Assembly: GCA_004194705.1 (NCBI GenBank)
Contig: SADC01000166.1
Coordinates: forward strand, 1 to 64,000
Length of the DNA stretch: 64,000 bases
Direction of reading: 5' to 3'
From: Ditylenchus dipsaci
Taxonomy: Eukaryota; Nematoda; Chromadorea; Rhabditida; Anguinidae
Shown here: piece after piece, positions 36,501 to 47,043 of the stretch
How the letters are laid out: each line of letters opens with the position of its first letter
How positions within the stretch are numbered: the stretch's first letter is position 1
The notes under the pieces: generated by a model
Database searches by the model: none
What the model was told of the DNA's origin: nothing
Seen by the model: the letters and a program-made list of their open reading frames with translations, nothing else
Made by a program: the position numbers and the translations under genes

Positions 36501-39457
36501 AAGGACTGACTAAATGGGGGCCAGCCCTTTTGAAATTGCTTGTAGCTTGGAATGAGGGATTAGGAGAAGCTAATTTTTCAATAGCTGACTTGGGGGGAAT
36601 CAAAATTCCTTCATCTTTAGCCTGATCCAAAGTCTCAGAGGTTTTTTCTCTTCTATGAAGTATGTTTTTTTAGGACTTTTCGCAACTGCTCCGTAGTCCA
36701 ATCTTTCCCGGCTTCTTCGGCTTTATTTTCTGCCTCGAAAATTTCGTCCAAAAAGTAAGGGGGAGCTTTTTTGCAATGGTTGCCCTTATATGCAGGCTAT
36801 CGGTTGGCTCACCGAGCTTTTGTAATTGAATTAGAATTTTTCAAGGGTGTCCAAAAAAGTGCGGAAATTACCATTTTCGGTGTTTGTCGCAGGCAGTGTG
36901 TTGAATTTGTGGTACAGGGCTTGTTTAATCGCGTTCGGTTTGCCGAATTCTGCTTTAAGCACGCCTATAGCCTCCGCGTAGCTAGAATCTTCCACGGGAA
37001 ACCCAGCCACTGCCTGTAACGCGGTACCACTTAGGCAAGAAATAAGGTGGGTAAATTTAATTACCGGGGAAGTTCAACGGGATCGACATCATGGACAAGG
37101 ATGCGGAACTGATCCCAAAATCCGAACCATTCGGATATATCCCCGTCGAATTTTGGGAGAGAGACTGAAGGTAGTTTGGCGATTGATCGCCTGACTGGGG
37201 GTTGTGCAAGCTGATAAGCAGGGGGAGTTCCTGGTCTAGCTGGAATAGGGGGCGCGGTAGCCGCTATCGCATCCTCAACGCTTTGAAGCTCATCTTCTAT
37301 GGCATGCCGTTCCATTCCCAATTTTCGGACATATTGCTTGAGCTCGCTAGATTTTCCGAGATAGTCACAGTTCTCAAAGAACTCTTGGAAAGCTAAATTA
37401 TCCGTCTCCCTTTCACGCCCAGTCATTTTGTCACGGAGTGCTAACAAGCCGTTGTGCGCGATTTCAAATCTTTCATTAAACTGTTAGCTTCCTCTAGCTC
37501 AAAATCAAGATCTCGCAACAAGTTTCGGAAGGCTTTGTGCTTTATTTGCTCACTAAGTGGAGGGATTTGAGGAGCCGTGTTATGAAAGTTTTTCGTTTGC
37601 TAAACCACCTCGACTTCAGCCACTATGTTTTTGATAGTAGAAAAATAAGGGGAGGAGGACGACATTTTTTGGTCGGTAAGGCAGAAAAGTCTAGTGGTAT
37701 GATTCTCCAAATGTGGCGTTTGACTTTAGCCACACTAGTTTTTTAAGGAACTTTAACCTTAACCCAGAATTTAGCTAGAAGAGTTGTGGTGTGGACTTTG
37801 TTCTCGAGTTTAGGTGTATCGGGACTCGATTGTTCTTAGTCGTGGCCCTTTATTAACACACCAAATACAGCAATAAAAGCACGCAAACAAAACACAAGCA
37901 AATTAACAACTGGTTGTAGAATTGGAAGTAAAAAGAAGACTGAAAACTGGAGGTTTGAGAAGCTGGCTAAATGGTTGAAAAACTGGTAACTTGGGAATTT
38001 TTGTTTGGGAGAAAAGCCAGCCAAAAAACAGAACTGCCTGAACCCCCCAAAAATGCCCTCTTTTAAGGACTAGGCGGTGGAAGTAGGCGAGTCCGCGGAC
38101 CAGGTTGGGTGGTGGTTGGTACCACTAAAAACTTTTTGTTCGTTTTGAAAAGAAGGAGCCAGCAAAAAATGTGGGTATTCATAAATTTTGGAGGGAAGGC
38201 CAAGTTGCAGAGGCGATGGCCATTTTGAAAAAATTGTTTTGGGAGGGGAGGGGGTGGTTGCCAGCAGAACTTATAATTATTCACCGCCCAATGGGTATTG
38301 CAGATGGTCAACAACAAATTCAAATAGAAAGCAAGTAAAAATTTAGAAAGAAAGAACCAAAGTACTTGCACAAATATTCTTAACACTCTAATTTTCTGTG
38401 ATGGTGGAACTCGCGTGAGACCTGACGCGACAGCAGGGTGGTTGTGCTCTTTTCTGATTCGTCATTCGTTTGTTTTGCGCCGAGTCACAACTACTGCTCA
38501 GATGCCGCCCGAAAACTATGCTGAAGCCGTGGCCAAGTTTGTTGTTCATCTGGAAGAGAGAAGGAAGGAGGTACAATTCACCCAAGTGTATGCCATGGAT
38601 GAGACTGCAGTGTGGTTCGACTGCCCAGACAATCGCTGCATCGAGATGAAAGGTGCCCAAGACGTGAGATTTAAAATGTTATGTATTTCGATCAATTTTG
38701 TTTCTATTTCAGGTGACTGTCGTGACCACTGTACATGAGAAAATGAGGATCACAGTCTGTCTGACAGCCAGCTCAGATGGAAGAAAGATGTTGCCCTATG
38801 TTCTCGTCAACCGAAAGCGCCCTGTACCGAAAATTGTGGAGCAGTTCAAGAGCAAGCTCATCATTAACTGGAATGGCTCAGTCTGGATGAACGACTCAAC
38901 AACAACGGACTATCTCAGGCAAGTGGTTAAAGGTGGCGGCGTCTTTAACAAGAAGCGACTTCTGGTGTGGGACGCATTCGCAAGTCACAAATCAGCAGCA
39001 ACAGCCGAAGTCCTCAGAGAGCTCGGAGTGGATGCGGTCTATATTCCTGGGGTTGCACCAAGTTTATACAGGCTTGTATTTTTCTGTTGGTCTAAACTTT
39101 TAATGGTGTTTCTTGCTTCAGGCCCCTGACGTGAGTTGGAACAAGCCACTAAAAGAGAGAATTCGTCATTACTACACCACTTGGATGGCCAACGATGCTC
39201 AGAAGGAATTCACCAAAGGAGGCAACCAGAAAGCGCCAGCACTAGAACTTGTATTGGACTGGGTGGATAGGGCATGGCAAGAAATCAGCAAGGAAATCAT
39301 CATAAAGTCGTTTAAAGGTTGGTTTCATATTTTCTTGGATTTAAATTGTGGGTTTTTTTGCTTTTCAGCCTGCGCAATCACCACAGCAATCGACGGAACT
39401 GAGGATCATCACATCACCTGCTTCACACCAACGGGATCCATCGCACAAAAGGACTGA
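30503..39457 (+). CDS. pogo/Tigger-like transposase (DDD), interrupted
   Basis: Exons 30503-30711, 30759-30941, 30990-31000 continuing at 38438-38663, 38713-39071, 39122-39317 and 39369-39457. The N-terminus has a helix-turn-helix (AVEWARKNSIKSAAKKFGVD, then RKSIRGWMRKEQ), then KRLDGGGRQVSNPDLDVELA with WIREKREN (second DNA-binding domain of the CENP-B/Tigger type). The interruption falls inside the ISAGWLCSF motif. The catalytic core shows YAMDETAVW (Asp 38598-38600), LLVWDAFASHKS (Asp 38971-38973) and APDVSWNKP (Asp 39128-39130). The C-terminus SFKACAITTAIDG resembles the usual 'SFKKCGITNALDG'. One-base shifts occur at the exon 1/2 junction and in the G run near 39050; the 39071 donor is GC, not GT. 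The split makes it inactive. Confidence 0.9.
31001..31721 (-). repeat. BEL/Pao 3' LTR
   Basis: 721 bp, on the plus strand TGTGGCGTTTGACTTTAGCC to CCTGACGCGACA. Same length as its partner at 37712-38432. The polypurine tract lies directly to its right. Confidence 0.95.
31740..35800 (-). pseudogene. BEL/Pao pol polyprotein, frame-broken
   Basis: Reading down the minus strand: protease-like LLAFDDGSESSF (about 35800; DDGS in place of the usual DTGS), reverse transcriptase (RVVYDGSAK, LVSCDVEKAFLQI, FCRVPFGLTSSPFLL, and YVDN at 34525-34536, the Pao form of the YxDD box), RNase H (VFSDASETAVAACVY with KLELVAALVAIRA, 34050-33850), integrase zinc-binding segment (33.25-33.0 kb), integrase core (FTHIGVDYFGPM and ILSDNGSQFK, 32.9-32.7 kb), and a C-terminal VGEVVLVSQDDTPRGLWRM (about 32150-32090) typical of BEL integrase tails. 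At least eight frame changes break it. Decay, sequencing error, or both. Confidence 0.88.
35754..37665 (-). pseudogene. BEL/Pao gag, frame-broken
   Basis: Probable start ATG at 37665 (MSSSSPYFSTIKN), about 46 bp inside the 5' LTR. A coiled N-terminal part (37447-37230) leads to LPSVSLPKFDGDISEWFGFW, the conserved gag core of BEL elements (DUF1759-like). At 36400-36190 come cysteine-rich knuckles: CFFCAQNHLSYKC and CFKCLQLGHQARECSFVC, nucleic-acid-binding CCHC-type motifs. Frame breaks separate these parts, especially 37.06-36.5 kb. Confidence 0.85.
37712..38432 (-). repeat. BEL/Pao 5' LTR
   Basis: 721 bp, TGTGGCG to GACGCGACA on the plus strand. Differs from the 3' LTR at scattered positions (for example AACTTTAACC against AACTTCAACC). 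Confidence 0.95.
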
Positions 39458-39783
39458 AAATTCTGCGCAACATCAGAGCACAGAAATTGGCGAGGGATGG
39501 GTGCAATGACTATGAAGAAGATGGACTACTCGAAGAAGGCGAGCTGCAAAAAGAAAGAGAATAACAGATCAGGAATTGGAAGATTTTAACGAAGATGATA
39601 TGTTTGAGTTTGTTGATCAGTTTGTTTGAATTTCGATGTATAAAAATATTAACCATAAGGAATTAAATATAAAAGTTTATTAGAGGGGTGGGGAGTTATT
39701 AGAGGGTGGGGAGTTATTTTTCAACCATCTTCGGAGGGTGGGGAGTCATTAGAGGGTGGGGAGTTAATACAGTAAATACGGTA

Positions 39784-41596
39784 TATGCATTTTTGATTTT
39801 CGGGTTTAAATGCTTATTGTCTCGAGCGGAAATCGAAATTTTACATCAACTTTGATTAAAGCGAATCGACCATGCTGAACATGAATCCGGTGTCAGAATC
39901 GAAGGTTTGTCTAGCAAAATCAAGTTTATGCAATCTCGGGTTCTGACTACATTAATTCTGCGCATTTTGTCACGATTTCATGATGAAGTGTTGCTTCAAC
40001 CTATGCAAAAATAACCATCAGATTCTGCTTTTTCTTTTCGTTGCAAAAAGTTCAGCTAGATATTTTCTTAACAGAGAGTTATGCCATGTGGAAAGTCAGA
40101 AAAGGACATTTGGCAAATCCCTAGCCAAACAAACAATCGAAAATTTATCTCGACATAGTAAATGAAAACAGGCTAAGTTAATTTTTTTTCAGAAAGCTGA
40201 CCTCCTGGCGGTCATTTTAATATATTATAAGCCTATGTGTAGTATGACTATCATGGCGCACCACTGGAAAACAAATAGGTAATTAGCTGAATTTTTACAA
40301 TGACCATTTGTTACCTGCTGACACATCATGATGGTGCCAAGCAAACGATTGGCACCATCGTGTTCAGCATGAAATTCTGAGTCGGGAATCTCAATTACGC
40401 CGCTTGGGAGCGGAGTGTTAAAATGTGAAAAGTCCGCAAATTTGCAAACTCCCTGATTTTTGACCCGAAGTGTTAATTAACTTTATTTCATTTATTTAAA
40501 ATTCGAAAACTAGTCTAAAGATTACCTTTTACTCGGTTGCTCTAAAGTTGCTCTTTCTGTCGCTAAAAAAGGGTTTAAGTACACTATTTGAGGTAGTCCA
40601 AAAATAATTTTTCTTGAGGTCTAAGTATTTAAATGCCCTAAAAACGATAGAAACGGCAAAAAAAGTGTGGGAAGGCCATTTTTTCGAAAAAAAAAAATTC
40701 GATTGCCTTGGTCCCCCTGAGGTTTTTCGTCATTTTTCGCGTTACTCCCCCCTATAATTTTTGGTCATTTTTCGACTCAAAAAGATGGAATTTGAACATA
40801 GTTTTGTTAATTGGGCCTACCGTATAAATAAACTCTGGTATGCATGCTTTTTCATGCATCCAGAGTCACTTTCGAGTGATTGGTGTCTAAGGTATGTGGG
40901 TGTGCGCATCTCAACTCCAAGCCCCCTCCATGCATCCAGAGTCACTTTCGAGTGATTGGTGTCTAAGGTATGTGGGTGTGCGCATCTCAACTCCAAGCCC
41001 CAAGCCCCCTGTGCCCCCTCCGGGGCCGCAGGGGCTTGAGAGTTAGAGATGCGCGCACTCACTTACCTTAGACATGATTCCGAGCATAACTCACGATCAA
41101 AAATGCATTAAGAAGCTCTTTTTGCAAAGCTCCAGTGACCAAAACGGGGTAAAATACCAAAAAATGACCAAAACCATAGGAGAGACCAAGGCAATCGAAA
41201 AAAAAAATTTCGAAAAATGGCCTTCCCACACTTTTTTTGCCATTTTTATCGTTTAAACGGCCTTAAAAAATACTTAGACCTTGAAAAAACGCATTTTCGG
41301 GCTACTCCAAATAGTGTACTCTTGCCCAAAAAGGTCAAAATTACAATAAGAATTTTCGCTACAAAACTTACACTTTATTATTGTACGAACAAAAGCCTAA
41401 GACCTCTATCATAAAATGTTGAGCAAGCATTTTTCACTCGCCCACATTTTGTTTATTCTTATGAATCAGCCACACCAAAACAATTCTGTCCCTGCCTTGT
41501 GAGGAAATCAATTTTCTGAATTATTGTCTTTTGTAGCAAACAAACATCTAGCAGCGTTATATTTCTGTCTCAGAATTGAAATAAGTTCAACCAAAG
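39784..41596. repeat. Gene-free; long foldback about 40560-41330
   Basis: The outer arms pair AAAGTGTGGGAAGGCCATTT and GATTGCCTTGGTC (40663-40710) with GACCAAGGCAATC and AATGGCCTTCCCACACTTT (41187-41234). The centre (40852-41075) carries a 75-bp direct duplication (CATGCATCCAGAGTCAC to CATCTCAACTCCAAGCCCC, twice) and the GTGTGCGCATCTC hairpin also seen at 26960. No coding exon recognised. Confidence 0.65.
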
Positions 41597-44326
41597 ATGG
41601 GGATAGCAACGAGGAAATTATTCTCATTATCTTGATTATTCTTTTTGCCGGTAAATTTTGGCAGATTATTGGTAGTTCTGGGTTTTTAGGATAAAAAAAT
41701 ATTTCGGGCCGGATTTATGAAATTTTACTGGATTAGGATTGCGGTGGAGTTCCGGATTTGATAATTGTAGAGATAATTGTAGAAATTTTTTAATAATATA
41801 CAGTCGACGCTCAATAAGGACAATTTTTGCCCTGTTAAAGAAAAGGCCCATTTTTGCATTATCTCTCTGTTGATTTTTTGGATGTTTTTTAGGCTTAGGC
41901 TCAGGCAAGCGAAAGTCAGTGTCTCAAAAATGCTTTTGCGATGTTTTAACATACGCTGGCCTACCTTTGCCTAAGCCTAATGTCTAAAAAATCACAAAAA
42001 AAATCAACACCGGTTACTTTTTATAAGGACAGATTAAGTCAGCTTTGGTTAATCAGGCTCTCAATAAGGACGTTTTAAATAATAATGGCCCTGAGTGTCC
42101 TCATCGGGCGCCTGGACTATACGAGAAAAACAGCAGTTATATATGTTATTCCAAACTAAGGATTTAAGATTTCTAAGTCAGTTTTCGCTCCATTGAGTAC
42201 TGTAGCTGTAGATTTTTTCGTGAAATATAGAATATAATGGTTGACTGTTACAAAATCTACATCAAATGCTATACCCATTTGAAGACTCTTTAATAAGGAC
42301 CGCTTTATTATATATACTAGAAGGCGCGCCACCGCACATGCGGTGTCCAGCAGGTCGCTTCGCTCCCTGCTCCAAGCCCTTGTATAATTGAATTGGTCGT
42401 ATTAATCTTTATGTTAAACTTTTAATACTATATAATTAGTAATAACTATTGTTTGGTGCCGCTTCGCGGCACTTTGTTTGCGCCGAACATGGCGCCACAC
42501 ATGTTTTAAGTGCACACTGGTGCCGCTTCGCGGCACTTCGCTGGCGCCGAATACTTCCATTTTGGCCCAGTTTGGGCGTTTTGGCCCATTTCGGTAATTT
42601 TGACCCAATTTGGGTGTTTTGGCCCTTTCCGGTGATTTGGCTCTATTTGGGCGTTCTGGCCCTTTTGGTCATTTTGGCCCTATTTGGGCGTTGTGGCCCT
42701 TTTTCGGTCATTTAGGCCCAATTTGGGCGTTGTGGCCCTTTTCGGTCATTTTGGCCCAATTTGGGCGTTTTGGCCCTTTCCGGTGATTTTGGCTCTATTT
42801 GGGCGTTCTGGCCCTTTTCGGCCATTTTGGCCCTATTTGGCCGTTGTGGCCCTTTTAGGTCATTTTAGCCCTATTTGGACGTTGTGGCCCTTTTTCGGTT
42901 TGATTCTTTTGGGCAATTTTGCCCAGTTTAGGCGTTTTGCCCCTTTTGGAAAAATTTACCCTGTTTGCCCATACGGGCTCTTTTTGGGCACTTTGTCCAT
43001 CTCGGGCATTTTCAGACCTTTTTGGGCATTTTTCTCAGTTTGTCACTATCAGCTACCAGTAGGATTCGATCCTGTGACACTATAAAATATGCCTTGGTCC
43101 CCCCCTGTGGTTTTGTCAAAAAGCCACTTTTCGACTGATTTTTGAGCAAATTTTTTTTGATCAGCAAACCTGTCATTTTAGCGCCGTATTCGTGCTCAGC
43201 ATGGTCGATTTACTATAGAATCCTCTCTTAAAACCAATACTTCAGGCCAAATTTTCGAATTCCTCTCGAGACCACAAAAATATTATTTCAAATTTTCGAA
43301 TTTTCCGAATTTTCGGTTTTGAATACCTAACTCAAAACGGGGAGATCCCCATGTTCCGGGTCTCGTTTCTGCCCGAATTTTAGCTCATTCGACGCGCAAG
43401 GAAATTGCGCACAAAAAATTTTTTGCGACACTTTTTTCTGTTATAGTCAAAAAAAAAATTTCCTTGATGAGAAATTTTCCAAAAATTTTTTTGACCAAAA
43501 AAATTTTTTTCGCCCAACCAACCCTAAATTTTTATGAGCGCAATCGCGAGCCTTCACCCGGTTTCCTAATCAAGGACACCAACTTTGAAAATTAACGTTT
43601 TTTCAAAAAGTGACCTGAAAAGTGAGTGTTTCAGACGGACCCAAACAGCGCTATAGTAGTTTTGGATCCAGATTACGGTTTCAACCCACAAATCTGGCCC
43701 GGAATCTCTCTGTTTCATGAACAAATGCAGCTGGATTTCGGTCAATTCAATGACTTTTGATAATTGTGGAATTTCTCGTATATTATACTAGAAACTCTAC
43801 AGTTATCAATTGATAGTCAATCATTATATTCTATAGTCACGAAAAAACTCACAGCTATCAGCCTAGTACTGTAGAATGTATGTGTGCAGTCATTTATAGC
43901 TTTGGAGGCAAAAACTGACTAAGGAATCATAAATCTTTAGTTTGGAATAACATCTACAGGGTGGCGCACATTTCGACGGGATTACTTCTGCTCATATCTT
44001 TTTAAATTAATCGTGTCTCGGCGAGATCTTTTGTTTGAAAGGTAAATTACATGCTATATAAAGATAACCGTACCAAGAATCGCTTTATGCAAATTATGTT
44101 ACAGAATCCATATCAAATGTTATACCCTGTTGAAACTAGTGTTTTTAGCCGGTTGCTGTATGGTACAAGGAAAAGCAGTGCAATGGTCACGTGGCTATCA
44201 ACCTTTGCTTGGGCTTCTTTTTTATAATCCCTTGGTACATTCATGCAATTTGGTAATTTTGTTTTTGTTATTAAGAAAGCTTTTTAATATTTTTTGTTTT
44301 TTAGGTTCTGCTTTTTCCGTGGCTGA
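41597..44326 (+). CDS. UPF0057/Pmp3-family small membrane protein, paralog D, with a repeat-filled intron
   Basis: Exon 1 at 41597-41650 (SNEEIILIILIIL, one base short in the G run after the ATG and one T too many before the donor), exon 2 at 44149-44252 (PVAVWYKEKQCNGH, VAINLCLGFFF, PWYIHAIW) and exon 3 at 44305-44326 (FCFFRG and TGA). Donor CCG|GTAAAT and acceptor GTTTTTAG|CCG match intron 1 of paralogs A to C. Here intron 1 is about 2.5 kb and holds a MITE (41799-42121), a minisatellite (42541-43035) and other repeats. The tail is shorter than in A and B. Either a gene with an inflated intron or a broken copy; with the two homopolymer offsets the function is uncertain. Confidence 0.68.
41799..42121. 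mobile_element. MITE with CAGTCGACGCTCAATAAGGAC ends, in intron 1 of paralog D
   Basis: Left end TACAGTCGACGCTCAATAAG, right end CATCGGGCGCCTGGACTATA. A second TCTCAATAAGGACG lies inside at 42059. Contains the dispersed core TAACATACGCTGGCCTACC (41949-41967) with flanking GCCTAAGCCTAA. Confidence 0.6.
42454..43035 (+). repeat. GC-skewed minisatellite, unit about 38-40 bp
   Basis: Twelve or so diverged copies of a unit like TTTTGGCCCAATTTGGGCG, then TTTTGGCCCTTTTCGGTCA. It is preceded by two copies of GGTGCCGCTTCGCGGCACTT (42456 and 42520). The long plus-strand open frames across it simply translate the repeat (FGPIWAFWPF...) and are not genes. Confidence 0.75.
43036..44148. other. Intronic/intergenic sequence, no further exon seen
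   Basis: Contains a CCTTGGTCCCC motif (43091-43101), a palindromic TAATTGTGGAATTTCTCGTA motif (43763) and a half mariner-type end TACAGGGTGGCGCACA (43955-43970) without a partner. Confidence 0.4.
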
Positions 44327-44591
44327 TGGTTCTAGAACTGTGAAACAAATGAATTTGTCAAATTTGTGTTTTCGAAAACAACTTAAAAATGTTTAAAGAT
44401 TTTAAATTATGTCTTTGGTAGTAAGTAAAATTTGTATTTCTGTACTTTTTAATATATCCTTTACAGAAAAAATGAAAAAACCTTAACGCTCGAATTGCCG
44501 TTTAAAGCTTTGGTGCTCAGATCAATAGTTCTTAAATTGCATAAGTTTTGATGTTAAGCGAACATCAAACAGTTAAAGATTTATTTTTATT

Positions 44592-45484
44592 ATTTTACAA
44601 AGATGGTATAACTAGGGTGGTCCAGAAAAGGTACTTCTGCTGTTTTCCCCTCTCCCCTTTCTATTTTTTCGAAAATGACCCAAAATCACTTCCCGAACTC
44701 ATTTTTTGTGTTCAGAAAAATAAAAAATAAATTCTTAACACTTTCTGAATAAAAAATTTAGAAGTTTGTGAAAAATTTTGCCTCCCACCCTACATGCGTT
44801 GATGGTCACTTTAGGCTACTTCGAAGCTATTTTCGTGTGATTTATCCCATTTTTCCCTGGTATCCAAGCCTTTTCACTTTCGAGTGATAATACGCATGCA
44901 TACCAGAGTATCTATATTCATTAGGATATAGAGAGTTTAAAAAAAATTTCAAAATAGATTATTTTTACCTTCATTTGTTTTTAAAAGACTAAAATTCAGT
45001 CAAAAATACCCTTAAATGACAATTTACCACTGAGGGATGGGAGTCAATTTTTATCCAAAATACAAGATTTTTAATTCAGAAAACATTTGGAAATACTTCT
45101 TTTATCTTGTTAAGCAAAAAAACTAGGTAAAGAGGTGGTTTTGGGTCATTTTCGAAAATTGGAAGAGGGGGGGGGACAGCAGAAGTACCCAGAAAATTGC
45201 TAGTTTTGTAACGGCCATAACTTTCATAGATAAGAGTTTTTGGCGCTAGTAGCGAATACCCCCCCCCCAAGCATCCGACCTTTAAAAATTGCTGTAACTA
45301 CCCTTGCAAACAACAAGTTTAGGCTTAGCCCTTAGGCTTGGGGGTAGGCCAGCGTACGGAAGTTGTGACTAATGAAGAGTTTGCGCACATTTTCCGGGGT
45401 CTGGGACATAAATTTGGGTACTTTTTACTAAAGTAAAAAAAGTGAAAATCGTTGGGGGGGGGGTATTCGCTACTAGCGTCGATT
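44592..45484. repeat. Foldback repeats
   Basis: 44610-45195: AAAAGGTACTTCTGCTGT, then GAAAATGACCCAAAA, against TTTTGGGTCATTTTCGAAA and ACAGCAGAAGTACC. 45236-45484: GGCGCTAGTAGCGAATACCC against GGTATTCGCTACTAGCGTC around a loop that carries the dispersed GTAGGCCAGCGTACGGA core (45351-45367). No gene seen. Confidence 0.65.
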
Positions 45485-45918
45485 TTTTAATCTCATTTTC
45501 TTGACAAAAAATCTTGTTTTATGAAATAGAAAATAAAATAGAAAAAATGGCTGGCACATGAAGTAATAACACAAAATCTAAACTAATCCACCTATTTTTT
45601 GGACAATAGACAAAATTTTAACTAAAAAGCAAAATAGAAAAACCCCAGCTTGAATTTTCCCTTCAGAGAATAAAAATTATGGTCGTTTCAAAAGCAGGGA
45701 TTTCTTAGATCACCCTGTACTGAGAAGAAAAAAAGAAAAATACAACTGTATTCAACAGAAACTGTCGTTTTGCCTGAACCAGCTGATTATGGTGCCTGCT
45801 TGAAGTGCCCAACTGCTTTTTTGTGACTGAGGTGGAAAAAATTTTGGAGTCAGCAAGCCGAAGCAGGGTCATCAGGTCCTTCAGCAAAAAACCAGCACCT
45901 TAAATAAAAATGGGCTAA
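45485..45918. other. Intergenic, no gene seen
   Basis: AT-rich, with a half end GATCACCCTGTA at 45709-45720. Confidence 0.35.
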
Positions 45919-46371
45919 ACTTCCTTCTACGGAGTCCTCCCAAAAGTGTGTTTTGACCACTTATTCAAGCTTTTCAGGTCGTAATTAGTCGAAAAAAACA
46001 TGTTTTCAGGATTGGGAAAGACATTTTTCGAGAAAAAAAATTTGATCAAAAATCGACTTTTTTACCAAAAATTTTACTTTGGCCGCGAAGCGGCCAAATA
46101 CCCTTGGTATGTCTGATTAATGATACCTTTTTAATCAGACATACCAAGGGTACTTAATAATACCTTATTAAATAAGGTACTTAAAAATTTTGGTACATTT
46201 TGGAGAAAAAATTAAAAATTTTGGTCAAAAATTTTTAATTTTTTGACCAAAATTTTTTTTTGCATATGTCTTTCCCAATCCTGAAAACATGTTTTTTCGA
46301 CTAATTATGACCTGAAAAGCTCGAATAAGTGGTCAAAACACACTTTTGGGAGGACTCCGTAAAAGGAAGTC
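45919..46371. mobile_element. Long near-perfect palindrome (foldback MITE), about 450 bp
   Basis: Left arm CTTCCTTCTACGGAGTCCTC, then ACATGTTTTCAGGATTGGGA, pairs with TCCCAATCCTGAAAACATGT and GAGGACTCCGTAAAAGGAAG. The arms are about 180 bp each with few mismatches. The loop has a nested palindrome ACATACCAAGGGTA/TACCCTTGGTATGT. Confidence 0.8.
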
Positions 46372-47043
46372 CTGCCTAAAAATGTGGTGAAGTTGTTTGA
46401 AGCCTACATTTTTACCATGCTGCGTGAAAGGGGGCAAGGCAGAAGAAACACAGGATAATGTTAACAATAGCATGGACGTCGCACTTTTCAGCCTTGTATC
46501 GCACTAAAAATGGCTGCGAATAATGCGGTTTGGAAAATAAATGTGTTGAATTTTTAAAAGTCAGTTACCGGCACGAATATAAACAGCAATATTAATAGGC
46601 AATAGTAAGGACACTTTGAATCCTCGAATCGTCTATTATTCGTCATTTCGAAGTTTTAATCCAGATTTCAAGCTAAAAATGTGATGATCGAAATACGAAA
46701 TAAAACAGGTCACTACTGAAAACCAAATATAAATTTAATATAAAAAATGGCGCTACCTAAGTATATACCCACCATTTTTTTTTCAAACTTACAAAAAACG
46801 TCTTTTAATAATAATAATTTAGTAAAAAAATTGTTCGATGACAGAGGCAGTGGCTAGGCTTCTTATGAGAAACGCTTAGGAAAGTTGCTGTGCATACAAA
46901 ACGCCAAAATTATCACAGTCTTTTACGTTGTTTTTTTTCGAACCAATGTCAACAAATTATTTTCTACATTATACAAGGCACAATAACTGGCACTAAGGAG
47001 ACACGCATTAGTGACTCAATACTGTATGGATAAATGTTATATT
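46372..47043. other. Intergenic, no gene seen
   Basis: No exon, repeat core or RNA gene recognised in this AT-rich stretch. Confidence 0.35.

Larger units (their letters stand above)
31001..38432 (-). mobile_element. Full-length BEL/Pao LTR retrotransposon
   Basis: 7432 bp with 721-bp LTRs (31001-31721 and 37712-38432), ends TG..CA, flanked by the 5-bp duplication GCAGG (30996-31000 and 38433-38437). The element reads on the minus strand, so the right LTR is the 5' LTR. A primer-binding-site candidate TGGAGAATCATACCAC follows the 5' LTR. A polypurine tract GGGCGGGGGAGAC abuts the 3' LTR. The LTRs differ by roughly 15 visible substitutions plus homopolymer indels, about 98 percent identity by eye, so the insertion is fairly recent. 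The internal region carries gag and pol with many frame breaks. Confidence 0.95.
30282..39783 (+). mobile_element. pogo/Tigger-like DNA transposon, split by an LTR retrotransposon
   Basis: Left end TACCGTATTTACTGTATTAA, right end TTAATACAGTAAATACGGTA, both on TA, with subterminal GGGGAGTTATTAGAGGGTGG words. Without the retrotransposon (31001-38432) and one target-site copy it would be about 2.06 kb, normal for this group. It encodes a six-exon transposase on the plus strand. Its ends are shared by MITE-like fragments at 18116, 20577, 29578 and 52299. Confidence 0.9.

Noticed and set aside
42449..43085. Long plus-strand frames with FGPIWAFWPF-like periodic protein
   Set aside because: Direct translation of the 38-40 bp minisatellite; no start context, splice sites or family match.
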